Of a stretch of 64,000 bases of DNA, positions 34,571-43,899 are shown piece by piece. The notes under the pieces were generated by a model. That model had not been told where the DNA came from. It ran no database searches and worked only from the letters and a program-made list of their open reading frames with translations. Location: NCBI RefSeq assembly GCF_900112065.1, contig NZ_FOKE01000003.1, positions 176,052 to 240,051 on the forward strand. Direction: 5' to 3'. This DNA comes from Cohnella sp. OV330. Lineage in GTDB: Bacteria; Bacillota; Bacilli; Paenibacillales; Paenibacillaceae. A program made the translations under genes and the position numbers. The stretch's first letter is position 1. Each line of letters starts with the position of its first letter.

Positions 34571-35023
34571 ATGAGAATCCTTATGCTTGTCATTTTGCTT
34601 CTGAGTATCGCTGCGACAGGGTGCGCGAGCGGTACAGGCGCGAATGGAAAAGTCATGCTGGACGGAAAAGAAATCGTGTCCGTCAAGCTGGAATGCGCGG
34701 ACTTTTGTAAGCGTGCGGGGACGCCTCCGTTTGCGGAAAAGACTTTTACGAAGGAAAATGGCGATGCGCTGAAGGTATTCCATAAGGCGATCGTTAACGC
34801 GGAAAAAATGAATGGCATGCTGGATTATGGCGTCACTTTTTTCATGTATCTCGCGTTCGAGGACGGCACGCAAAAGAAATACGTACTCAACGTGGCAGAC
34901 GAAGACGGGATGAATGGCTTGCTCGTGGATACGGAGGAGAGCAGCCAGGGATATACGATATCGAAGGATCTCACGAGTGAGTTGCGAAGCGTTATTTATG
35001 GGGGGAGTCGTAGCGAAGGATGA
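34571..35023 (+). CDS. Hypothetical lipoprotein
   Basis: ATG 34571 lies 9 nt after GGAAGGGG; the ATG at 34562 is too close to it. The product has about 150 residues. The signal peptide ends in the lipobox IAATGC, with Cys18. The mature part (about 130 residues) contains a CADFC motif and a beta-rich region with no recognised domain. The next gene overlaps it by 4 bp (ATGA), so the two are translationally coupled. Function unknown. Confidence 0.7.
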   Translation: MRILMLVILLLSIAATGCASGTGANGKVMLDGKEIVSVKLECADFCKRAGTPPFAEKTFTKENGDALKVFHKAIVNAEKMNGMLDYGVTFFMYLAFEDGTQKKYVLNVADEDGMNGLLVDTEESSQGYTISKDLTSELRSVIYGGSRSEG

Positions 35024-35598
35024 AATTGAGAAGAAATTTACTTGCCGCCGCTTTTGCACTTGTGGTCGCTATCCTCATCAGCTACAGCTATTACAATCAG
35101 CATTATTCCGAAAAAGCCATCTTAGCTCATGTTACAAGCCGAGATGGATACAGGCTTGATATGATTCAAGAGCAAGTGCCTATCGAAGTCTTTATCAAAC
35201 CTGAATGGATCGCTTTTCAACCCGATGAGCGAAAAGACTTGGAAATAAGCTTAGTTCAGGCTCATCACACAACGATTCTTCTTGACGACGTATGGCACAG
35301 AGGGAAATTCGCAAACGACATCTATTTTAGCTCTCATGCTGTTTTTAACCTGAAGTTCAAATCCGGAGAGTTCTTGTACAATGGCGTTTTTCATGAGAAC
35401 GGTTCTTTTTCATCGCCATCCCCGGGAGAAATAACGATTTACGATATCAATAAAAACAAGATACCAGTGGGCCAGCTAGGATTCGGTCCGGGCGCCGATT
35501 TTTCCTTTGGGATCTCGCTTGAAGACCAGAAACGGATTGAGAACGGATTTTATGTCAAATACACGGGTTATATGCTATACCATTATTCGAAAACCTGA
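35020..35598 (+). CDS. Hypothetical membrane-anchored protein
   Basis: A 192-residue protein with one N-terminal hydrophobic segment (NLLAAAFALVVAILISYSY, about 6-24) and an extracytoplasmic beta-rich domain. The family is not recognised. Its start overlaps the stop of the lipoprotein gene, which implies a shared function at the cell surface. It is followed by a strong hairpin at 35613-35653. Composition is lower in GC than the genes to the left. Confidence 0.68.
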   Translation: MKLRRNLLAAAFALVVAILISYSYYNQHYSEKAILAHVTSRDGYRLDMIQEQVPIEVFIKPEWIAFQPDERKDLEISLVQAHHTTILLDDVWHRGKFANDIYFSSHAVFNLKFKSGEFLYNGVFHENGSFSSPSPGEITIYDINKNKIPVGQLGFGPGADFSFGISLEDQKRIENGFYVKYTGYMLYHYSKT

Positions 35599-35612
35599 TA
35601 CAAGGACGCGAG

Positions 35613-35653
35613 CCAATCCACAGCCTGCCTTTTTTCGGCAGGCTGTGGATTGG
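35613..35653. terminator. Strong bidirectional hairpin, likely terminator
   Basis: A perfect 17-bp stem (CCAATCCACAGCCTGCC at 35613-35629 with its complement at 35637-35653) has a T-rich loop and no T-run after either arm. It separates convergent genes. The AGCCTGCC/GGCAGGCT core recurs at several later gene ends. Confidence 0.7.
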
Positions 35654-35675
35654 CCCGGGGACGGATCGCCGGAAC

Positions 35676-37115
35676 TTATCGGCTTGATGCTGTCTCCGCT
35701 TTGCCTTCGAGCGTCAATTCCTTCGGGACGAACAAACTGTACTCGCTATTATAGGCGATCCGTAGAGCGTCTCCGTCGAAACGGCATCGGTACGTCTGCA
35801 CGAAGGCTGTCTCGACCGGCCGAACGGCGAGCAAAAAGGTTTCCTCGTCTATCCAACCTCCGCTAGCCGCTACTATCGTGACACCGTCCGATGCCTTCCA
35901 TTCATTTAACGTCCATGCCGGACAGCCGTACTTCAATATGCGCTCCTGTCCGTTATGCGTCCATACGACGGAGCCGCCCTGCTCGTCTTCGCGCAACTCC
36001 ACTTCCGAGAGGCCTAAAGCATTGTCGGCCAGCCGGTAACGGACGCCCGACTTGTCTTGCCGCCCGCGCGGCGAGATTCCGGAAAGCCCCGCCATATGAA
36101 GCGAGGCCAGCCTGTCTACGAGCGCTTGGCTTGCCTCTGCAGAGGACTCGATCGCATCCGTTTCTTTATTCAGCGCCGGCAGCAGGCCGTCCCATACCGC
36201 ATTCAAGACGGGCTGCATGTCGTTTACGGCGCTCGTAATCGCGAGCACCGCATCTTCCTTGGGGAATACGAAGATGAATTGGCCGAAAGCGCCATCCGCG
36301 CGATATGCTCCATGCCGGCATCGCCAGAATTGATAGCCGTAGCCTTGATGCCAGTCGTTATCCGGTTCGCTGCCGTTCTCTACGCGTTTGCCCGTAGATG
36401 CCTCGACCCACTGCTCGGATAGGATGCGGCGGCCTTGCCACTTCCCTTTGTTCAGATAGAGCTGCCCGAGCTTCGCTAAATGCTCCGTCTTCGCGCTAAG
36501 TCCCCATCCGCCGACCGTGATCCCCTTCGGACACGCTTCCCATTTGACGCCATGAATGCCAAGCGGCTCGAACAATCTCGTACGTGCGTATTCGAAGAGG
36601 GATTGGCCGGTCGCCCGCTGAACAATAGCGGACAGCATATACGTGGCGCCGCTGTTGTAGACGAAAACCGTACCGGGCGTATGCGCGACCGGCAGCGCTA
36701 GAAAGGCGCGCACCCAGTCCTCATCCGCCGTGATCGCGGGAACCGTGTCCGCTTGATGTCCGCTCGACATGGTGAGCAGATGCTCTACCGTCATGGACGC
36801 GAGGCGCTCGTCCGGATTCTCCGGCGCAAACTCGGGGAAAAACGAGAGCACCTTGTCCTGAACGGTCAGCAGCCCCTCATCCACCGCGATGCCGACGCAA
36901 GCCGAAGTAAAACTTTTGCTGATCGAATTGGTCAGCCTAAGCAGATCGGGCGAATACGGCTTCCAACCGCCTTCCGCAACGACCGTACCGTGACGGAGCA
37001 GCATGAACGTATGAATTTCGCCGCTGTATTCCAGGCGATCCAGGAACGCAAGCAGATCAGAAGAGCGGACTCCCTGCGCTTCGGGGGCGCTACGCTTTAA
37101 TTCGAGACTTTCCAT
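35676..37115 (-). CDS. Serine hydrolase, beta-lactamase/class C family
   Basis: A 479-residue protein starting at ATG 37115 behind GAAGGAGGG; a start 9 codons earlier is less likely. It has the SxxK motif S64-I-S-K67 (nucleophile Ser, base Lys) and the Y153-N-S155 motif in FVYNSGATYM. A C-terminal extension (about 330-479) of beta-sandwich type follows. No signal peptide is seen. Members are esterases, D-aminopeptidases or peptidases; resistance to beta-lactams should not be assumed. Direct repeats upstream may be operator sites. Confidence 0.88.
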   Translation of the reverse strand: MESLELKRSAPEAQGVRSSDLLAFLDRLEYSGEIHTFMLLRHGTVVAEGGWKPYSPDLLRLTNSISKSFTSACVGIAVDEGLLTVQDKVLSFFPEFAPENPDERLASMTVEHLLTMSSGHQADTVPAITADEDWVRAFLALPVAHTPGTVFVYNSGATYMLSAIVQRATGQSLFEYARTRLFEPLGIHGVKWEACPKGITVGGWGLSAKTEHLAKLGQLYLNKGKWQGRRILSEQWVEASTGKRVENGSEPDNDWHQGYGYQFWRCRHGAYRADGAFGQFIFVFPKEDAVLAITSAVNDMQPVLNAVWDGLLPALNKETDAIESSAEASQALVDRLASLHMAGLSGISPRGRQDKSGVRYRLADNALGLSEVELREDEQGGSVVWTHNGQERILKYGCPAWTLNEWKASDGVTIVAASGGWIDEETFLLAVRPVETAFVQTYRCRFDGDALRIAYNSEYSLFVPKELTLEGKAETASSR

Positions 37116-37140
37116 TTTGAATTGCCCTCCTTCGAAATCC

Positions 37141-37179
37141 ATCGAAATATATAAATGATTCGAAACTTATCGAAATATA
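37141..37179 (-). promoter_or_regulatory. Direct repeats upstream of the serine hydrolase gene
   Basis: ATCGAAATATA occurs at 37141-37151 and 37169-37179 (28-bp spacing) with TTCGAAA between them, and a variant ATTGAAATATC lies at 37234-37244. Repeats on the same DNA face, directly before a gene, suggest a regulator site. No regulator gene is adjacent. Confidence 0.4.
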
Positions 37180-37213
37180 CTATCAATCATAACCTTTCTT
37201 CTGGTTTGAATCC

Positions 37214-37387
37214 ATGTCTAAATTTCGAATTCCATTGAAATATCCGCGCGCAACGGCAGTCACTGCAAGGGTACGGAGTCGGCTCTTCGCAACGAAGCTC
37301 GCCGGCCAGTACGATCGATGGTTCCGCGAGATCGAGCAAATGGACTGCGACGCCGCATCGTTCTTTCCATCAGTTTTGAAAGTCTGA
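37214..37387 (+). CDS. Small ORF of 57 codons, uncertain
   Basis: An open frame from ATG 37214 to TGA 37385-37387 encodes MSKFRIPLKYPRATAV... ending FFPSVLKV. It has no ribosome binding site and no recognised domain. It sits where the GC-rich region gives way to AT-rich DNA and overlaps the third ATTGAAATAT repeat. It may be a remnant of a larger gene or chance coding. The rest of the gap 37388-37493 holds nothing else clear. Confidence 0.2.
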   Translation: MSKFRIPLKYPRATAVTARVRSRLFATKLAGQYDRWFREIEQMDCDAASFFPSVLKV

Positions 37388-37493
37388 CATGGCCGCTCCT
37401 TTACTTTTTGCTTTTATGAGAACGAAACCATGGTAACATTGCTTTATAGGAAGTGGAAATTACTGGGCGAGAAGGTTTTAAGGAGGAAACTCG

Positions 37494-37806
37494 TTGAAGC
37501 TAATCTTTGTGGAAGGAATCCCTGGATCGGGAAAGTCGTCGACTGCCAGATTCATATCTCTGCAATTAGAAAGGAACGGCATCCACGCCGAACTCTTTCA
37601 TGAATCGACTTACCCGCACCCGATTCGGCAGCCATAAACTAATGCCCAGAGACAAAAATAAATTTTACTTAAGCAACATTAGTTTGTCGTTAGAATTTTT
37701 GCCGAATGAACCTTTTAGCCCGCGTGAAGTTATTCTCTATGAGAAAGATATTGTCGGTAACCGTGCTGACACTGGAACAAAATTTATGAGGATAGAGGAA
37801 TTGTAA
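37494..37806 (+). pseudogene. Fragment of a P-loop kinase/NTPase gene
   Basis: From TTG 37494, behind AAGGAGGAAAC, a frame opens KLIFVEGIPGSGKSSTARF, a clear N-terminal Walker A (GIPGSGKSS). It stops at 37635-37637 after 47 codons. A shifted frame then continues (LMPRDKNKFYLSNISLSLEF... to 37806) with no link to the kinase fold. It looks like the start of a nucleotide-kinase-like gene fused by deletion to an unrelated end. Ending directly before another truncated gene supports decay. Confidence 0.65.
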
Positions 37807-37830
37807 GGAGGGCTTGATTGAGCGTTTACG

Positions 37831-38394
37831 GTGGGGATCGGGCGTTCGGAGCTTACTTTTGTGCTGACCCATGACGCCGAGGACCCTTTTTATCATTTTG
37901 CATTCGACATCCCTCGCAATAAAATCGATGAATCCATAGCTTGGCTACGATCGGCCGGCGTTAACATCTATGAGTTCCCGGACCATAGCGACAGGGTGTA
38001 TTCTAAATCCTGGAATTCAACCTCCGCCTATTTTTGTGACCAGGGAGGAAATATAGTTGAGTTTATCGCCAGACATAACTGCGGCCATGACATACATACG
38101 CCATTTACAGGTGAAAGTCTTTTAAGTATTAGTGAGATCGGGCTAGCCGTTACCGATATCAGTGATATTAAAAACGTGCTGCACGCTAATTATTTCTTGA
38201 ATGAGTTTAAGGATGGCAATGAGTCGTTTGCTGCGGTAGGCGACGAAGAAGGATTGTTTATCTTGTCGGCGATCCAAAGAGTCTGGCTGGGTTCCGATAA
38301 AAAAGCGCAAGTTTTTAAAACTGAAGCAATCGAAGGTACTCATGCAGGTGCATACGCGGTTGGAGAATATCCATACAAGCTCATTTTTAAGTAA
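37831..38394 (+). pseudogene. VOC-family protein, N-terminus missing
   Basis: The frame from GTG 37831 reads VGIGRSELTFVLTHDAEDPFYHFAFDIPRNK and continues with a second VOC unit (ISEIGLAVTDISDIKNVL). The usual first beta strand and helix (about 45 residues with the FY...LG motif) are absent, and a TGA lies in frame at 37819-37821. An AAGGAGGG site at 37805-37812 is followed only by a short frame. The gene is therefore 5'-truncated; 187 codons remain. It is directly preceded by the broken NTPase fragment. Confidence 0.65.
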
Positions 38395-38561
38395 TGTTCC
38401 CGCATGAGCCGGGAGAATTGTCCAAGCCGACATAAGTCGCCGTGCCGTAGCGGCATTGTCGTAGAACATGTACCGGAGCGCCCATAGGATGGCGTAAACC
38501 CCAGCGCCAGGGTGAGCAGCATACTCGGCAATATGAATACGTAAGGTTGGATTTTTTTCAT
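38395..38561 (-). pseudogene. Remnant of a sugar ABC transporter permease gene
   Basis: On the minus strand, ATG 38561 opens MKKIQPYVFILPSMLLTLAL, a typical N-terminal membrane segment of MalF-type permeases. The homologous sequence then jumps frame to VYAILWALRYMFYD and again to GQFSRLMREHYLK. All pieces lie within 170 bp and nothing of the remaining 250 residues survives. It is a decayed relic unrelated to the intact importer at 3837-5568. Confidence 0.6.
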
Positions 38562-38694
38562 GGTCCTGCAACCCTCAAAACATGCAGAGGATTATGGGGT
38601 GTTGGATCATGCGCCTATAACAAAAAATTCCCGTTTTTGCGTTTTTAGCTGGGTCACGCGGAAAAATGCGATATTGAAAACGAGGAGGGAACGA

Positions 38695-39234
38695 ATGACG
38701 CAATTTTATTTAATTCGCCATGGAGAACCTCATTGGGAAATCAATGAGCAGTATAAATTAAAGGGTCATGGCCGGGACTTGGTGCCTTTAACGCCTAAAG
38801 GGATTGAGCAAGTATACGCGGCGGCAAAGGATGACCGGCTGCAGACGGCTAATGCGATTGTTTCGTCCCCGTATACGAGAGCGCTTCAAACGGCTGCGAT
38901 ATTATCGAAGGAGCTCGGATTGGATGTTGTTGTCGAATTTGACTTGAGAGAATGGCAACCCGATCTGACTTTTGAATTCGATTCGTTGGAGAGGCTCAAA
39001 GAGCTTGGAGATGATTTTGACCGTCATGATGGAGTTTATCCTTCAGGCGAAACCAAACTGTGGGAGTCGAAGGAACTCCTAAAAAACCGCATAGAGAAAG
39101 TCATTCATAAGTACCTAGCATATGAAAAGGTGATTATCACTGGTCACGGCATGGCATTCCGCACTTTGGTCGGCGAGATCGGGGAGATCCCGCACGCATC
39201 GATTATCGAATATGCTGTGAAGCAAGATGACTAA
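38695..39234 (+). CDS. Histidine phosphatase family protein
   Basis: A 179-residue phosphoglycerate-mutase-fold phosphatase; ATG 38695 follows GAGGAGGGA. Visible are the catalytic LIRHGEP near residue 7, SSPYTRALQTA (about 57-67) and ITGHGMAF with the second catalytic His (about 147-151). The acidic residue lies in FDLREWQPD. It removes phosphate from small molecules or proteins; the substrate is unknown. Its end overlaps the upstream part of the next methyltransferase frame, and the two may be cotranscribed. Confidence 0.9.
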   Translation: MTQFYLIRHGEPHWEINEQYKLKGHGRDLVPLTPKGIEQVYAAAKDDRLQTANAIVSSPYTRALQTAAILSKELGLDVVVEFDLREWQPDLTFEFDSLERLKELGDDFDRHDGVYPSGETKLWESKELLKNRIEKVIHKYLAYEKVIITGHGMAFRTLVGEIGEIPHASIIEYAVKQDD

Positions 39235-39271
39235 TGTCAGGGCAACTATTGCAAAACAAGGAGATGGTATT

Positions 39272-40066
39272 TTGAAGATGCTCACGGACCCTACGACACA
39301 TGAAGACTGGATACCCCCGCATACGCTTCCTTGGTACGAGCAGCTGGGCAGATTGTCCGGGCAATATTCCCTCCCATGGAACGCATCCATCCCAGAGCCA
39401 AACGCTGAAGCTATTTTTGAAGAAGAGGTTGCTAAACTGGTTGAAAATCAAATGGTATTGGACATCGGCTGCGGTCACGGGGACTTCACCGTCCGGTGGG
39501 CGCAGCAGGCTAAGGAGATAGTAGGAATCGATATTACAAGCGACTTTATCAAAACGGGGAATAGCCATTCCTTTAAAAACGTTGCTTTTATCGTCGGCGA
39601 TACAAAAAACAAGCTTCCCTTCAACGACAATGAATTCGACTTCGCTTACAATCGCAAGGGGCCGACTTCGGCTTTTCTTGATCTAAAAAGGGTCATCAAA
39701 AGCGGAGGTCGGATTATTTCTCTTCATCCCGGCGATCGGCTTTCCCCTGAACTGTCTCGACTTTTTCCTCATTTGTTTGAACCGTCGTCCGAAGAAAAGC
39801 CGATCTTGGAAAGAATCAAACGGAGTTTAGAGAGCGGGAGACTTCTTGAGCAGACGACTATCGAAATGATTATCGGTGCGTCTTATTTGAAATCTCCTCT
39901 CGACGTCATTAAGGTACGCTGCTTCGGTCAAACCTCAGCCGTTCACGAAATGGTTATTAGGGAAAGCATGAACGAGATTGAGGAGATATTCTGCAAGCAT
40001 GCCACTAGCGATGGTCTAGCTGTCACTAGCCAAGCTTATATTGTACGTGGAACTGTTAAGAAATGA
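39272..40066 (+). CDS. Class I SAM-dependent methyltransferase
   Basis: AAGGAG at 39258 favours TTG 39272 (or ATG 39278) as start; the frame is open from ATG 39227, which overlaps the phosphatase gene. The product has about 264 residues. Motif I reads VLDIGCGHGDFTVRWA, the acidic residue at the end of strand 2 is in IVGIDIT, and GDTKNKLPFNDNEFDFAYNRKGP and ALKPGG-like IKSGGRIISLHP are also present. It transfers methyl from SAM to an unknown acceptor. It is followed 64 bp later by another methyltransferase of a different type. Confidence 0.85.
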   Translation: MKMLTDPTTHEDWIPPHTLPWYEQLGRLSGQYSLPWNASIPEPNAEAIFEEEVAKLVENQMVLDIGCGHGDFTVRWAQQAKEIVGIDITSDFIKTGNSHSFKNVAFIVGDTKNKLPFNDNEFDFAYNRKGPTSAFLDLKRVIKSGGRIISLHPGDRLSPELSRLFPHLFEPSSEEKPILERIKRSLESGRLLEQTTIEMIIGASYLKSPLDVIKVRCFGQTSAVHEMVIRESMNEIEEIFCKHATSDGLAVTSQAYIVRGTVKK

Positions 40067-40130
40067 CGGCTTCAAATGGATCATATCAAGTTTGATCCGT
40101 CATTGAACAAGGAACGAAGGAGACGACGGC

Positions 40131-40934
40131 ATGAACAAAAATTCTGCGTATAGAACAAACATAATAGGTGGTGATGAGGTTAGTGCCGTCTCGTTCGACT
40201 TGGATAAGCGCATGATTCATGAGACAAACACCTTATTTTGGGATACAGAAGGTAATGATATTTTAGGAGCAATCTCGCTTCCGTTATACGGAGCATTTAT
40301 TTCAGAAGAAGTGTGCCAGCTTTTTGGCGATGTTTCGGGAAGAAAGGTGTTGGAAATAGGCTGTGGAAGCGGACAATCCTTGCAATACCTGGGGGAACGC
40401 CAAGCATCCGAACTATGGGGGATCGATCTATCGGAAAATCAAATCGAAAAGACAAGGCAGCACTTGACGGGGCACGGACTTTCAGCGACATTAATCTGTT
40501 CTCCCATGGAAGAAGAATGTGGCATACCAGAGGATTATTTCGATTATGTTTATTCGATATATGCCATAGGTTGGACAACCGACCTTGAGGGAACTTTTCG
40601 TCGAATTGCTACTTATCTAAAAAAAGACGGTGTTTTTATCTTTAGTTGGTCTCACCCGATACACAAATGTGTTGCTGTTGAAGATGATAAGTTTGTTTTT
40701 AAAAAAAATTACTTCGATGAATCTTGGTATTCGGTAACTCTCGGCGAAAATACGCTAACGTTATCGGACCGCGAACTATCCACCTATGTGAATGCTTTAG
40801 CAAAAGCGGGATTTGTCATAGAGCAAATGATTGAGGATTCCGATGAAGAAATTATGCAATCGCAAAACAACGATTTTGCAAAAAAAGCGAAGATGCTTCC
40901 AGTGACCTTTGTCATCAAGGCACGAAAGCTATAG
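40131..40934 (+). CDS. Class I SAM-dependent methyltransferase
   Basis: A 267-residue protein; ATG 40131 has AAGGAG at 9 nt. Motif I KVLEIGCGSGQSLQYLG, motif II WGIDLSENQIE and post-motif FDYVYSIYAIGW are intact. An N-terminal extension (ETNTLFWDTEGNDILG) and a C-terminal VTFVIKARKL complete the Methyltransf_11 type protein. The substrate is unknown. A C-terminal fragment of a similar methyltransferase survives at 63538-63681, so this family has been copied in the region. Confidence 0.88.
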   Translation: MNKNSAYRTNIIGGDEVSAVSFDLDKRMIHETNTLFWDTEGNDILGAISLPLYGAFISEEVCQLFGDVSGRKVLEIGCGSGQSLQYLGERQASELWGIDLSENQIEKTRQHLTGHGLSATLICSPMEEECGIPEDYFDYVYSIYAIGWTTDLEGTFRRIATYLKKDGVFIFSWSHPIHKCVAVEDDKFVFKKNYFDESWYSVTLGENTLTLSDRELSTYVNALAKAGFVIEQMIEDSDEEIMQSQNNDFAKKAKMLPVTFVIKARKL

Positions 40935-40968
40935 TCATTATAGTAAGTGGAGGACGGAGGAATTAAGG

Positions 40969-41351
40969 ATGCCTGAACAAACAGTAGCCGGTAGGCTAGA
41001 AGCGTTAGGAATCATTCTACCCAGCGCCAGCGAACCAGCAGCAAAGTATGCAAACTTCGTAAATGTAAACGGGCTATTGTTCGTTTCGGGGAAGGGCCCT
41101 ACAGGAAACCCAAAGGGTAAATTGGGCGAGAAATATACGACTGAGGAAGGGTATCAATTTGCAAGACAAACCGGGCTCGAAATGCGGACGCTAACTTTGA
41201 AGAACACCATAAAGTGTTAAATGGTTGCTCCGATCTTATGCTTGATGTTTTTGGAGAAAAGGGTATTCATGCACGTTCAGTTTTTGGAGCTATTTCCGTT
41301 AGAGATAATCTTCCCATCATCATTGATACCATATTTGAGGTTGAAGAGTAG
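40969..41351 (+). pseudogene. RidA/YjgF-type gene with an internal deletion
   Basis: The N-terminal part (MPEQTVAGRLEALGIILPSASEPAAKYANFV) and LFVSGKGPTGNPKGKLGEKYTTEEGYQFARQTGLE are typical of the longer RidA-like subfamily. The frame then fails, and in another frame from 41181 NADANFEEHHKVLNGCSDLML runs to GIHARSVFGAISVRDNLPI and a stop at 41349-41351. The middle of the family, roughly 20-25 residues before NADANFEE, is missing. This is a deletion plus a frame change, not a single-base error. Confidence 0.8.
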
Positions 41352-41465
41352 GATGGTAGTGGTGGTTTCGAATTGAAGAACCATTTGATGTGTCCACTGC
41401 GCAAATCGAGAACGATATTATGGAAGAAAGAAGAATACATATCCTATTATTAAGGAGCTATCATC

Positions 41466-41927
41466 ATGGGTTATGTCATGGAGTTAAGACAACTTATAGG
41501 GACATATCCCATAATCATGGCCGGCGCTTGTGTGTTATTAATTGACGATAAGAATCGCTTATTATTACAACGTAGATCCGACAATGGTTTATGGGGGTTG
41601 CCTGGTGGCTCATTAGAGCCAGGAGAGAGCCTTGCACAGGTAGCTAAGAGAGAACTTTTTGAGGAGACTGGTTTAATCGCGAACTCATTAACCTTGTTTG
41701 ATGTGTTTTCGGGAAACGAGTTTTATTATAAATATCCTCATGGTGACGAAGTGTATAATGTCGTGACTGCTTATATATGCAATGATTATGTCGGCACTTT
41801 AGAATCGGATGGTGAAGAAGTGATGGAATTACGTTTCTTTGATTCTAAGGAAATTCCATCTGAAATCAGTCCGCCTGATTTACCAATCATCGAGCAATAC
41901 CTGTTAAAGCGAGGAACTATTGTATAA
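41466..41927 (+). CDS. Nudix hydrolase
   Basis: A 153-residue enzyme with TTAAGGAGC before the ATG. The full Nudix box is present (GGSLEPGESLAQVAKRELFEE, then TGL, about residues 47-69), so it should cleave nucleoside-diphosphate derivatives with Mg or Mn. The QRRSDNGLWGLPGG stretch before it is typical. The substrate is unknown. A weak stem (AAGGCTGCC/GGCAGTCTT, 41939-41970) follows and may terminate it. It is an intact gene surrounded by damaged ones. Confidence 0.92.
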   Translation: MGYVMELRQLIGTYPIIMAGACVLLIDDKNRLLLQRRSDNGLWGLPGGSLEPGESLAQVAKRELFEETGLIANSLTLFDVFSGNEFYYKYPHGDEVYNVVTAYICNDYVGTLESDGEEVMELRFFDSKEIPSEISPPDLPIIEQYLLKRGTIV

Positions 41928-42015
41928 AGGTAAATCACAAGGCTGCCACGAAATTGTAAGGCAGTCTTGCTTCGTTTTAAGAAGGATTTGCGATGCTAGG
42001 AAAATGGAGGAATAC

Positions 42016-43041
42016 ATGGATATTAAACTTGATAAGCTGATTTATGCTTTAAACCAACAGTTCAAGAAGGATATCATCGCTGTCGACTGCCAGACTATGC
42101 CGTTACAGGGCGGAACCGTGGGAAATGTGTACTTGGTATCGGGGACGGCAGAAACCGCGAAAGGCGAAAAATTGTCGTACCGTATCGTACTGAAAATCCA
42201 GAAGAAATGGGAGCGTTACGGCGATCCGGGTTCCTGGCGTCGAGAATATGATCTCTATTCGTCTGACTTGGGAGCGACTTTCTCGGAAGCCCTCCGCTGG
42301 CCGACATGTTATCATGCCGAGTTCAATGCTGAAGTCAATGAATACGATCTGTGGCTGGAATATATCGATGGCGTAACCGGTTTAAACTTGACCGGTGACA
42401 TGTACGAGAAGGCTGCGCTTGAGTTAGGGCGGTTTCAAGGCAGGCTGTATGCAGAGCAACCTTCCGTGCTGCAGAGCCTGACCAACCTGAGCCACGCAGA
42501 TCTCATGAAGAATAAGTATTTGCATTACAGGTCATGGCCGGTCGTCTACGACTATATACGATCGGAGGATTGCGAACTGCCGCTGCACGTGCGGCAAATG
42601 CTCATCGACATCGATGAGCAAGCAGACGACATATTCGCCCGTATTGAAAAATTGCCCCTCGTACTATGTCACCGGGACTTCTGGGTAACCAACCTGATCT
42701 ATGCGGACGGGAGCTTCGCGCTCATTGATTGGGATACCAGCGGATGGGGCTATCTGGGCGAGGATCTCGCAAGCCTGATCGCGGACGAACCCGATATCGA
42801 TCACATGATCGAAAGCTACCAACGATGTATCCCTGCGTATTACAAAGGCTTTTTGGAGCATACAGATGTAGCTCGAATCGAGGATCATTGTGTCTACGAG
42901 ATCATCCTTCTCGTATTCGGATACAGGCTTGTGGAGGGATATCTCCACGCAGAGACTGATCAAGAGAAGATGAATTATGTTCGTACTCTCCAAAAAATCT
43001 ATGAAATGAAGACCATACCCTTGATGGTCACATCAGCCTGA
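42016..43041 (+). CDS. Aminoglycoside phosphotransferase-fold kinase
   Basis: Start at ATG 42016, 5 nt after GGAGG; ATG 42004 and an upstream frame are less likely. The product has 341 residues. The catalytic loop CHRDFWVTNLI (about residues 216-226) and the metal Asp in FALIDWDT (about 236) are present, with a nucleotide-binding Lys in YRIVLKIQKKW. Such kinases act on choline, homoserine, sugars or antibiotics; nothing here points to a resistance role. The gene ends in the recurring 3' element at 43041-43101. Confidence 0.85.
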   Translation: MDIKLDKLIYALNQQFKKDIIAVDCQTMPLQGGTVGNVYLVSGTAETAKGEKLSYRIVLKIQKKWERYGDPGSWRREYDLYSSDLGATFSEALRWPTCYHAEFNAEVNEYDLWLEYIDGVTGLNLTGDMYEKAALELGRFQGRLYAEQPSVLQSLTNLSHADLMKNKYLHYRSWPVVYDYIRSEDCELPLHVRQMLIDIDEQADDIFARIEKLPLVLCHRDFWVTNLIYADGSFALIDWDTSGWGYLGEDLASLIADEPDIDHMIESYQRCIPAYYKGFLEHTDVARIEDHCVYEIILLVFGYRLVEGYLHAETDQEKMNYVRTLQKIYEMKTIPLMVTSA

Positions 43042-43101
43042 ACTAACAGGGAAGCATATCTCGATCGAGCAGCCTGCCAGATTTAGCGGGCAGGTCAGTT
43101 A
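43041..43101 (+). repeat. Copy of the recurring 3' two-hairpin element
   Basis: Directly at the stop codon the DNA reads GAACTAACAGGGAAGC. A hairpin AGCCTGCC...GGGCAGGT follows (about 43070-43095), and then CAGTTAATC. It has the same order as the copies at 47381, 52976, 59945 and 63708, in more or less decayed form. Confidence 0.55.
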
Positions 43102-43157
43102 ATCGGCAGAATGAGTAGTGATTGAACTGGATATTTTAAGCTTGGGGGTAAAGGCGA

Positions 43158-43714
43158 ATGGAAGCCATAGCAGTCATTTTCGATATGGATGGCGTTATTA
43201 TTGATTCTCATTCCGTAGCGTACCATCTACTATGTGCGACCGCAAATGTATTTGGATGTCCCATTGCTGTGGATGAAATAAAGTCATGGGGAAGTTTGAG
43301 CGCCAGACAATTTTGGAAGAAAGTCAAAGATGATTACGGATTACCGCATGATCTCTCCGAGTTGATAAAATCCTATGATCAGGATAAAGAAATTCAAATG
43401 TATAAGGACATGGCACCAATCGAAGGGGTAGTACAATTTATTTTGAAGCCGTTGTTTGCGACGAAGAAGTTACAAAATCAAAACCGGATCCTCAGATCTT
43501 CTTGCTCGCAAGTCAAAAGCTCTCCGTAAAGCCGAATCGTTGTATCGTGATCGAAGATTCTGAGAATGGAAAAGTAGCGGCTAAATCCGCTGGGATGAAA
43601 TGCATTGGCTTTAAAGGACTGCCTCATGTTAATGAAAATATGGATGGCTGCGAGATGATCATTACCGATTTTGATGACCTCAAAATCGATCACTTCATAC
43701 AACTTCTCGCATGA
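43158..43714 (+). pseudogene. HAD-superfamily phosphatase gene with an internal deletion
   Basis: The first part has the nucleophile motif IFDMDGVIIDS and continues to MAPIEGVVQFI. Sequence then resumes in another frame as FEAVVCDEEVTKSKPDPQIF and LLASQKLSVKPNRCIVIEDSENG. The latter holds the conserved Lys and the acidic motif. About 35 residues of the family, including the second Ser/Thr motif, are lost at about 43443. The gene is inactive unless the break is an assembly fault. The start has a fair ribosome site. Confidence 0.8.
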
Positions 43715-43787
43715 AAGGACCTAGAGTCTGTTCTTGATGCTGCGGAAGCATTCCAATTTATAGCGTTTGATCAAAATTAACGCTCCG

Positions 43788-43834
43788 CGGCAGCCGACCA
43801 AACGTCGACTGCCGTTTTTATTGAACGTAACGGA
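43788..43834 (-). repeat. 3' element copy on the minus strand
   Basis: Read on the minus strand: CGTTACGTTCAATAA, then a hairpin CGGCAGTCGAC/GTCGGCTGCCG with the loop GTTTG. On the plus strand the same stem is followed by TTTTT and can terminate transcription. No minus-strand gene ends here, so it is an orphan copy. Confidence 0.55.
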
Positions 43835-43899
43835 CAGGTTGCTTCCAATATGTGCTAACATAAGTAAGAATAAACCTATATTTAGGAGGCAGAATTTCA

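Noticed and set aside
35676..37115. Calling the serine hydrolase a beta-lactamase
   Set aside because: SxxK and Y-N-S motifs fit esterases and peptidases of the same fold equally well, and there is no export signal.
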